From NCBI GenBank assembly GCA_043228905.1, contig JBHGNT010000004.1, forward strand, positions 24,180,001 to 24,244,000: 64,000 nucleotides of DNA, written 5' to 3'. The notes beneath the pieces were generated by a model. It ran no database searches and was not told where the DNA came from. It saw nothing but the letters and a program-made list of their open reading frames with translations. Below are positions 52,598 to 61,014 of this stretch, one piece after another (position 1 is the stretch's first letter; every line of letters begins with the position of its first letter). The position numbers were made by a program, and so were the translations under genes. The DNA comes from Azolla caroliniana. Its lineage: Eukaryota > Polypodiophyta.

Positions 52598-53245
52598 TGT
52601 CGAGGTATTCCTCGCGGATACATGGAATGAGGCAGGACCTCGGGGGTCTTGTACCGAAGAGCAATAGGGAAAGGAGAAGGGAAGGGACCCACTACGTGCG
52701 AGCTTAGATCCACAGGGACACGGCCCTTCGACACGAAGACGCGAGCGGGGAAACCAACACAGAGAGGCACAAAGGTATGTAAGTATATATTAACAGAGAC
52801 AAACAACAAGAAGCACGAAGTCGGTTACAACCGAACAGGCCGGCGAACAGATGTCGATGCCTGTTCGCAAACGCTCAAAAGGAAAGGAGTAGGTTGGAGG
52901 TGCTGCCGGAAGCACTCGGGCATTCCTCAGAGCAGCGCGAGCCTCCCGAAACTTGCACAGAAAGAAGCTACGAAGAGTATGGAAGAGAGAGAAGCCTTCG
53001 ACCGACAACCCGACAGCACTTCGTCCCCTCTGATTCCGCGATCCCCTCCTCCTCCTCGTCTCCCCCCTTTTATAGGCAAGAAAGGAGTCGTTTCCCATTA
53101 AATTCCTTCCTACCGAATCTACCTACCTAGGATCTTCTATGTACCTAACTCTCTCTTATGTACAACATAAGGCGCACGTGCATGAAGAGCCGGTTCCTAC
53201 GCTCCGGTGCACCGATTCCGCTTGTGGACGGTTTTCTTCACGACA
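52598..53245 (-). repeat. Element K: 5' LTR
   Basis: 648 bp, minus strand TGTCGTGAAGAAAACCGTCC at 53245 to ACCTCGACA at 52598, followed by TCTTGGTGAACCCGACGTG (52597-52579). TATAAAAGG on the minus strand near 53074-53066. Confidence 0.92.
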
Positions 53246-53939
53246 ACGTGCATATAGAACAAGGCGGGACCACGGGGGACTTGGACCGAGGAATAACCGA
53301 TAAGTAGTAGGAGCAAGAAAGACAACGGCCGTGCCTCCACACACACGTGCACAGATACACTGAAACCACAACCAAATGAAACAACGGGAACGAGACGAAT
53401 GCGTATATGTATATATATATTCTGATGAAAAAGGGGTTACAACCGGCAAGCCGATGAGCGACGAATCTCCTACGCCTACGCACATGCACACAAAGGAGCA
53501 AGATGGAGACTCTGCCGGAAGCACTCGGGCATTCCACGGAGTAGAGTCAGCCTCTCGAAAACCTGCACCGAGCAAATACAAACAAAGACGGAGGAGAAGA
53601 GCTCGGTCCCAGTCCGACAGCACTTCGTCCTCGACTAAAGCAATCCCTTTTACGATTCCTCTTCCTCTCTTTTATAGCCCAAGGAGGGAGGTCGTTACAA
53701 CTTGTTACATCATCTTTATTCTCTATCCTTTCGGACAAAGATATGCCTCGACTTCCTACCTATCAAATCCATGCGACCTAGGATATTCACATCAGCCGAC
53801 TTGTACCTAAATATGTATATTACAACAAAACTTGTGCTTGCATGTAAGGGCCAGTTCGTGCACATCATTCTCCGATTCCGCCTAGGGACGGTTTTCTCCA
53901 CGACATCCACCCCCACCTAACCACGCATCCACCGGTATG

Positions 53940-56385
53940 CGCCAAAATGGACTCTTGCCGGAGAAGACCGGCATGCGCTTACCAGTTGTTCTCTGGATCG
54001 CCATTCGCTCCGAACCAATCGTCCTCGCTACCCAAGTCGTCTAGGTCCGGTTCATCCTCGTGCCGCTTTTTGAGCGCTTTGATCCTTCTTCGCCACAACC
54101 CGGAGCGGGATGTCATTTCTCTTCTTCGGGTGCTTCCATATCCACCCATCCCATAGGAAGAATCGGTACGCTTTCTTCCGAATCTGGTTGGTCTCTTCCT
54201 TCGTCCATGCCACGTCTGGTGTTATTGTCTTTAGGAACCCACTGATCTGGAGCCACTCCCCGTCGTACTTGCTCTCGTCGAACTCGTTGAGCGCCGGAGT
54301 GCTCCCCTTCCTTATTGTTACGTAAGCCGTCTTGAAGAAGTCCACGCCGACTTCTTCGTCCTCCGAAACCATGCCGTCCTCATCATTGAATCTCTCCCTC
54401 GAAAACATGTCGGCCATGGCGTTGTCTTTTCTGGAAATGTGTCGTATTTCCGGATTCAAGGACTTGATGTACGCTATCCACCTGAGCATGGCCAGGTTTG
54501 GGGTCGCGCATCCGAAAACCATATCGAGAATCGGCAGGTAGTTCGTCTCAATTATCACCTCCGTCCCGATCAGATAGTCTTTGTCGGCCTTGACCGCCAA
54601 AACGATACCCCAGAGTTCCCGTTTAACCTGGGCATACCCTCGTTGTTGTTCACTGAGGACTTTCACGCCGAACCGGATGGGGAATCTCGTGCCATTCTCA
54701 TCCTCCTGGTTGATCACCCATCCGATTTTGGTTGGACTCGTGTCTACGGTCACGTAAATCGGAATGTCTTTACCGTAAACCGCTTTCCGGAGTGCCGGCG
54801 CCGCAGCAAGTGCTTCTTTCATTTTCCGGACCGACTCCGTATGCTCCTCTCTCCACTCAAATTTACGCCCTTTCTTCAGCAATCCATAGAGCGGCTCCAC
54901 GATGTGGGCGTAATGCGGGATCCAAATATGGTAGAATGCGCACGCTACCAAGAATCTCCGGACTTCCGTGACCGAATTGCAGTCGCGCTTCATCGCGGAG
55001 ATGGCCTCTACCTTGGCCGGCGACGGTTTCCGACCGAATGGCCCGCATAGGTGTCCGACGACCATGATCTCTGATTGCCCGAAGGCCAATTTTTCCCCGG
55101 AGAAGGTGATTCTCGCGCCTTCTAGTCTTTGCAGCACCTTCTCGCAATCATCGACGTGGTCCGCCACGAATTTCTGGCAGCCGTCCGGTCCGATTGTCTC
55201 GTCCTTATCCTCCACCGGGCATCCTTTAATCGAGATGTCTTCTAAGAATGGCATGGTGATGTCCGGGATACAATCCCTTAGCACTTTGTTCATTGCGTTC
55301 ACCATGTGGGCTACCGAGTTCGTCCCTCCTTGCAGAAGGGTACACATCTGTACTAGGCCGAGAGGGGTCCGCAACGTCGTAATGTCCTTGCTCTCCATGG
55401 CTAGCTGGAACTTACTGTATCCCGAGTACAGATCACCGACCGAGTAAATTGACATTCCGGCGAAAGCCTCCGCGAACACGTCTATGGTCGGTCCTATTCC
55501 CGCATTCTGAATGATCACCTTGTTGACCAGTTGTAGGTCCTGAATGAAGCGCAGCGTGCCGTTCTTCTTGGGCACGGTAAACCACCAATTAGAATACGGG
55601 ACACTTGACGGTTCAAGCATGCCCATACCCACTTTTTGTTATAGCACCTCCATCAGCTTCAGGATGTGAGCTCTGGGTACTGGAATCAGTTTGAGATTCC
55701 ACGGTACATGCGGTACCGTGAAGATCACAATCGGTTCCACAATCGTCGGGTCTACGCACCCGATCTCCTCCGGCGAGAGTGTGAAGGCTTTTCCGTGCCT
55801 CCCGAGCATTCTCCGAAACCGGTCCTCCTTCGTCAGTAGTAGAAAGCCACCCCCACTGACCTTGAGCTCTCGTAGCGTTATGTCGGCGGAACGGTGTCCT
55901 ATGCCGGCCGGATCTCGTAAACTCGGGTCCGACGCGACCCCTTTCATCCGTAACTCGCTACCCTCCGGCAAGGGTGCCGCGACTGGCCTTGCCTTCTTGC
56001 CCACTCGGGCTGTCTGATCCGACTCGAGTCCTCTACCGAAGTCGATGATGACTTCGTACATCTTTTCCGAACATACCGGAATCGTCCGGTCTTCACTAAG
56101 GCCCTCTCCGAACACCTCCCGTAGCTTCCCCAAGGTGTCGTCGAAAGAGACTGCCTCCACAGCTCCATTGATATCCTCTCTGGGGCGAGGACTCTGCATG
56201 CCCTGAGTCACTCTTCTGCCTACTTCTTCTCCCGGCCAACGACGCCAGTTATTGTACAACCTCCGCTGTCGGAGAACCAAAACCTCCTACCTATGGTACA
56301 AGTTTTCTTCCCTATGGTACATCTGTGGGGTTTTCTCAGGGTGTCTGGACTACCACGGCCCCATGCCTTGATAGCCCTTTCTAAA
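53940..56385 (-). pseudogene. Element L: pol, integrase core deleted
   Basis: From 56385 down: FSDSGGCTITGVVG, EAVSFDDTLGKLREV, GKKARPVAAPLPEGSE, RT with FIQDLQLVNKVIIQN, DLYSGYSKFQLAMES and FLEDISIKG (first catalytic Asp is Glu), RNase H VTVDTSPTKIGW, IIETNYLPIL (Asp to Asn), KDNAMADMFSR. After PLRVVAKK the sequence jumps at about 54081 to KRIKALKKRHEDE, so the whole integrase catalytic core is lost; the junction has short homology (AAG-GATCAAAG). A stop is present at 55633-55635. Confidence 0.85.
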
Positions 56386-56387
56386 AA
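56325..56387 (-). promoter_or_regulatory. Element L: conserved frameshift site with pseudoknot
   Basis: On the minus strand T5 at 56387-56383 and TAG 56383-56381. Stem 1 GGGCTATC (56377-56370) with GGTAGTCC (56354-56347), eight pairs including two wobbles; loop TGGGG (56363-56359) with CCCCA (56330-56326). Confidence 0.62.
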
Positions 56388-56756
56388 TCCCCTCGGCTTT
56401 CGCCGCTAAGGATCTCTTGGTTCCGTTCATGGTTTGGTCATACCGTCAAAAACTGGACAGAGTGACGCCCGTCCTGGCTCTTGACTCGCCCGTACGCCGA
56501 ACCGTTGTCTAGCACCTTCGTCTCCATTCGTGCCGCTGTGATGTACAGTTCCCCAAGTATCACCGGATGCGAGGATGTTTCCTACACAAAGAACTGTTGA
56601 TCGATCTCGACATCACCAATTTTCACTCGTACATTCAGGCAAGCTCCGTGTAGCTCCTCCGTGGCGCGCGTCGCCGCTCGTATTTTCCACCCGTGCTTGG
56701 TGTTGATCGGCCACTTGCCCTTCTTGTAAAAGTCCATGGACATCAGGTTGATTTGA
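56381..56756 (-). pseudogene. Element L: protease end of gag
   Basis: Minus strand reads INLMSMDFYKKGKWPIN, GWKIRAATRATEELHGAC, KIGDVEIDQQFFV, a stop near 56584, HPVILGELYI, and ends GGATTTTTAG. It begins abruptly at about 56756 in the middle of the protease motif, where plus-strand element M starts. The N-terminal part of this gag is at 60224-59474. Confidence 0.8.
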
Positions 56757-58676
56757 CGAAGGTGGCACGCGTTTCCCTATCCGGTTCGGTGCGAAGGTAC
56801 TGAGCGAGCGACAACGAGGATACGCCCAAGTCAAGCGTGAACTATGGGGTATCATTTCGGCGGTTAAGGTCGACAAAGATTATCTAATTGGGACAGAAGT
56901 GATTATAGAAACAGACTGCTTGCCGATTCTCGGTATGGTCTCCGGATGCGCAACACCCGACCTGGCCATGCTTAGGTGGATTGCGTACATTAAGTCCCTG
57001 AACCCAGAGATACGACACATCTCGGGTAAAGACAACACTAGAGCAAGGTTCGAGGACGAGGATGGCATGGTATCGGAGAACGAAGAAATCAGCGCGGACT
57101 TCTTCGAATCGGCAAGGATGAGGATAAAAGGGAGAAGCGCTCCGCCCCTGAACGAGTTCGATGAAGACGACTACGACAGGGAGTGGCTTCTAATCGGAAG
57201 GTTTCTAAAAACAATGACGGCGGACCCCGTGATGACTAGGAAGGAGGCGGGACAACTCCGAAAAAGGGCATACCGGTACTTCTTACGGAACGGGAAAATT
57301 TGGAGGATCCCAAAAAGGCGAAACGACGCGTCACTCCGGGTAATAGCGCGGGCGGATGATCAAAAGAAGCTAATATCAGAGTTCCATGAAAGCCCTTGGT
57401 CTGGACACTGGGGTACATGGGCCACATTCGAGAAGATAAAGGAGAAATATTGGTGGCCGGGTATGTATAAGAGTGTGCACGACTTCGTGTCCACGTGTGA
57501 AAGCTGCCAGATGCACTCGGTCATTCGACACCAGCTGGACACTGGGGTACATGGGCCACATTCGAGAAGATAAAGGAGAAATATTGGTGGCCGGGTATGT
57601 ATAAGAGTGTGCACGACTTCGTGTCCACGTGTGAAAGCTGCCAGATGCACTCGGTCATTCGACACCGCGACGAGCTGCACCCAACCTACCCCCCAGCCGT
57701 GCACTTCAAATGGATGGTAGACTTAGTAACCATGCCGATGGGAGAGGGTTAAAAGTGATACCTGGTGCTAGCCAGAGAAGATCTAACAAACCAGGTAGAG
57801 GGCCGAGCACTAACGAACAAGACCACCGCGGCAGTATGTAAGTTTCTGATAGAAGATGTCATGTGCCGATACGGGTGCGTCGGAAAAATCGTGGCTGACT
57901 GAGGAGAGCTAGACGTGGAAGAGGCCGAAGAACTGTTCAATCGGCTAGGCATAAAACTATCCCTCACAACGGCTTACAACCCGGGGGCAAATGGAAAGAT
58001 AGAGCGGGGCCATGGTCTGATCATAAAGGTCATTGTACGCACGTGCGAAGGGCGAGTCGGCGATTGGCCGAGGTTGCTCCCTTACGCACTATGGGCGGAC
58101 CGGACTACCCACAGTTCGGTGACAGGGTACATGCCGGTGGAACTAATGTTCGAATAGAAACCCATCATGCCAGTAGAGTGGACGATCGCCTCGTGGACGA
58201 CGATCGATTGGGCCAACAAAATGACCCGAGAAGATTTGCTTGCGGCCCGGATCCGGCAACTCAAGCGAAGGCCAGAAGACGTGGAGCGGGCCACGGCAAG
58301 GGTGAAAGAAGCGAGAATCCGGAGCAAGGCCCAGTTCGATCGGACACACCGGCTCCGGCCAAGGAAGATCGAGGAAGGCGATTGGGTGTTAGCCTACAAC
58401 AGCAGCCTCGACAACCAGCATAGGTCTACGCGTAAGTTCGCAAAGCGATGGTTTGGGCCATATGTGGTAATTGGCGTCAACAATAACGCGACTTATCACC
58501 TCGCAGAGCTCGACGGGACCCGAATGACGACTCTAGTGGCTGGGAAGCGGATAAAGGCCTTCAAAAGGCAAAGCAAGGCAAAACCGGACCTAGGAGCCGA
58601 AAGGACCAGTTCAGAGGGGAAGGGGAAGTACCAGATGGCCCAGAATCCCTCACTAAAATCGTTGCCCGACACATAA
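56757..58676 (+). pseudogene. Element M: pol, RNase H and integrase, with tandem duplication
   Basis: Plus-strand fragment starting in RNase H: TRFPIRFGAKVLSERQRGY, IIETDCLPILGMV, IRHISGKDN (then MADML is missing), integrase ESPWSGHWGTWATFEK, CESCQMHSVIRH, then a 132-bp duplication that breaks the frame, WMVDLVTMPMG, stop near 57750, MCRYGCVGKIVAD followed by TGA, NPGANGKIERGHG (catalytic Glu), stop near 58156, RRKWFGPY-type KRWFGPYVVIG and a tail to 58676. It is a distinct subfamily (many changes compared with A-C). Its left part is deleted together with part of L gag. Confidence 0.85.
57401..57666 (+). repeat. 132-bp tandem duplication in M integrase
   Basis: 57401-57532 (CTGGACACTGGGGTACATGG to CATTCGACACC) is repeated at 57535-57666 with AG between, period 134. 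No difference is seen by eye, so the duplication is recent. It duplicates the zinc-binding part of the integrase (HWGTWATFEK to CESCQMHSVIRH). Confidence 0.93.
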
Positions 58677-58705
58677 CGGAGTATGTGCGGTTTAGTGGGG
58701 GTGGA

Positions 58706-59469
58706 TGTCGTGAAGATTCCGGCCCATCGGTAGAAAGAATGTGAAATGCGCGGGAGGACTAGTGTGCACGAGTGCACACCCCTAGTGAATTAGATAGTGT
58801 AAGGACTAGGCATAGGAAAAAGGAGGTGTACTAGGTAGTTAAAGCATTAATAGGGATTCAGACATCGCGTAAGTAGGGAGAGTTACGAGGAGAGCGAATC
58901 AGGGGGAGGAGAATTTAGGGAGTTAAAGCGACAAGGCCATGAATGCTTTGTAACGGTCTCTCCTTGTGCTATAAAAGGGACGACCCTCGACTGTTTTTTG
59001 GGGATGTCAATTTTAGAGAGAGAGGAGAAAAGGAAACAGAGAGAAAAGAAGACGAGTCCTATGACGTGCCACCGGAAGGCGCTTCCCCCGCTCGCGTCAA
59101 ACACCCGAGTGCTCCCGACCAGGGGATCGACCTTCTGTGTGCCCACTCATCTCTATATCTAACTACTGTAGAGCCTACGCTCGAACACCGGCACTTATCC
59201 GGTTGTAATCACCCATAGCGCCACGTGCATATATTGATAAATAGAAGCTTATCTACCGAACGCAAGCGATTCTTAGCATATCTATCTGTGCCTGTGTCTA
59301 CGCACGTTCCTCTTACACTATCTCTCTTGTTTTGCTAATCTTTCTGTTTAAACCGCGGTCTCAGGGCTCACGTAAACCACAGACTCTACCTCCTCACTTC
59401 TCAATTCCTTGGTTCAAGACCCCCATGGTCCTGCCCAACTTCTACGCATCTGCGAGGATTTCCTCAACA
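58706..59469 (+). repeat. Element M: 3' LTR
   Basis: 764 bp, TGTCGTGAAGATTCCGGC to ATTTCCTCAACA, preceded by TTTAGTGGGGGTGGA (purine tract). TATA-like GCTATAAAAGG at about 58970-58980. Right flank ACGG in gag of element L. Confidence 0.83.
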
Positions 59470-59473
59470 ACGG

Positions 59474-60224
59474 GCTTGTTCACCGTCGTCTCTCCGTGCC
59501 TATGCAATCTGGAGGTCCCTCACCATCTGAGTCAGCTCCTCCAAAGCCGCTCCTCTGGACGGGCCTTTGACCATGCTGGTCGAAGTCGAGCCGGCCTCGA
59601 GCCAATCTTGGGTCTTCTCCCTTCGCGTTGGTGGGGGTACCTCGAGCTTCCTTGCCGCAACAGAGCCCGCCCTCGACGAGCCTTTATCGACCCACTCACG
59701 CCGTTTGTCAAAACAGCCGCAGACTCTCTTCACCACGGCCCAGTCGGCCGTTAGCCCGTCATCGGTCTCCAGCAGGAGGCCCACTTGCTCCCGGTCCCTC
59801 ACGTCCACTGATTTAACAAATAATAGGACACGACTTGTGTCTAGTATGGTTCGGTCCAGCGCCGAAAGACGCATGAAGAGTTCTTCAAACTCCGGAGGAG
59901 CACCGACGCGTTTCTCCCCTTTTCGGGGGTCTCCACCCATTCCATGAAGTCCCGCTTCGATAGCCGAATCGCGTCATCAAGCCCGTATTTCTCAAGAAGC
60001 CGACCTTCAAACTCTTCCCAGGTCCGCCTTTCAACCCGTACCTCGAGCACCTCCGCGTGGATGCCCGGCATCGCCACCCGAGGGAATACGGCCAGTCGCC
60101 TGTCTTCCGGAATGTCCCTCATCACCATTTCGGCTCGATAGGCCTCCAAGTAGCTCGTGGCGTCCTTCCCACCGAACCGGCCTATTGTGCCGACGATTAC
60201 TTCAATAGCCCTATCGAGGGCGCT
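59474..60224 (-). pseudogene. Element L: N-terminal gag
   Basis: Minus strand: TIGRFGGKDATSYLEAYR, EMVMRDIPEDRRLAVFPRV, TWEEFEGRLLEKYGLDDA, SKRDFMEWVETP, a frameshift near 59900, LSALDRTILDTSRVLLFVK, VGLLLETDDGLTADWAVVKR, CFDKRREWVDKG, LEELTQMVRDLQIA. It stops at 59470 where M is inserted and is lost to the right at about 60225. I assign it to L because strand, position and the missing gag middle agree; a separate element is possible. Confidence 0.72.
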
Positions 60225-60365
60225 TGTGTACGTTTCAGTACTTCTGTCAGTCTGTATGGACTTTTATAAAAGTGCTCATTGAGCACATGCTATGTACAAA
60301 TTGAGTATTATTTTGAATTGAATTCCTATGTGTTCTCTCTCTCTCTCTCTGTCTCTCTCGCGTAC
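60225..60365. other. Short anonymous LTR-like fragment
   Basis: Between L gag and the LTR of J. Contains TTTATAAAAGTG (TATA-like), a palindrome GTGCTCATTGAGCAC near 60272-60286 and a CT-microsatellite at 60335-60360. It may be the 3' part of an LTR of another family, like the 287-bp solo LTR, but there is no match long enough to say. Confidence 0.35.
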
Positions 60366-60984
60366 TGTTGGGATTACGGTCCCTTCGGATGGGATGGTCG
60401 GATGTCGGAGATGAATGCCGACGAGCCCGGTTTCGGTTTCGGAACCGGATGATGAAGACCCCGGCTTCGGAGCCGGATGACGAATGTACCCGGAGAGCGA
60501 TCCGGATGCAGGGACATATCCGTGAATATGTTTGCTATGGGCCCCTGAGGCTATAGTTGTAAATAGCCCCAAAGTCATATATGTATAAATATGACTTAGG
60601 GCAAACTGTTTTATTGCTGCTGATCATTTTTCTGTTTTTTCCACTCAAGAGGAGTGAAGAGGGAGCAGCCGTGTGAGAGAGAGAGAGAGAGAGAGATAGA
60701 GCGTGAGAGAGGAAGAGGACGACGCCTCTGTGTATTTCCGCCGCCTGTGGCGAGGACAGCGAGCTCAAGGTCGTCGCCTTGCAGCTCGCCATTGTATACT
60801 TCTCTTTGTATAGTGTTGGTTTGGAGTCTTGTACTCTCGTGGTTTTTCCCATCTAGGGTTTTCCACGTTAATCCCTGTGTATTCGTGTGTTTCTCTCTGT
60901 GGTTCCTATTTTTTGCTGCATTGATTCGCGATTACTCGGTTGTGGCCGAGTGGTGAAGGTGAATCGAAGCGTCGATTCCCAACA
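60366..60984 (+). repeat. Copia element J: 5' LTR
   Basis: 619 bp, TGTTGGGATTACGG to GATTCCCAACA. Clearly related to the LTR of element I but with only two internal units of the CCGGATGATGAAGACC type and different terminal sequence. GTATAAATATG at about 60584-60594. Confidence 0.88.
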
Positions 60985-60987
60985 AAC

Positions 60988-60999
60988 TGGTATCAGAGC
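60988..60999 (+). other. Element J: primer-binding site, initiator Met tRNA
   Basis: TGGTATCAGAGC starts 3 bases after the LTR, as in element I. Confidence 0.93.
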
Positions 61000-61014
61000 G
61001 AGCTGCTGCAGAAA

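Larger units (their letters stand above)
46213..53245 (-). mobile_element. Gypsy element K, complete but mutated
   Basis: Two 648-bp LTRs (46213-46860 and 52598-53245), 4-bp duplication ACGT (46209-46212 and 53246-53249), gag 52554-50428, pol 50427-46934. By eye the LTRs differ at roughly 15-20 positions, so K is older than B and I. Both reading frames keep their register and are broken only by nonsense codons. Confidence 0.92.
46193..53905 (-). repeat. Element L: 3' LTR, split by element K
   Basis: Pieces 46193-46212 and 53250-53905 join across K into an LTR of about 676 bp (minus strand TGTCGTGGAGAAAACCGTCC at 53905; end near TGTTGCGTTG on the plus strand at 46193). Left flank ACAT. On the minus strand GTGGGGGTGGA precedes it (53906-53920). 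Confidence 0.85.
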
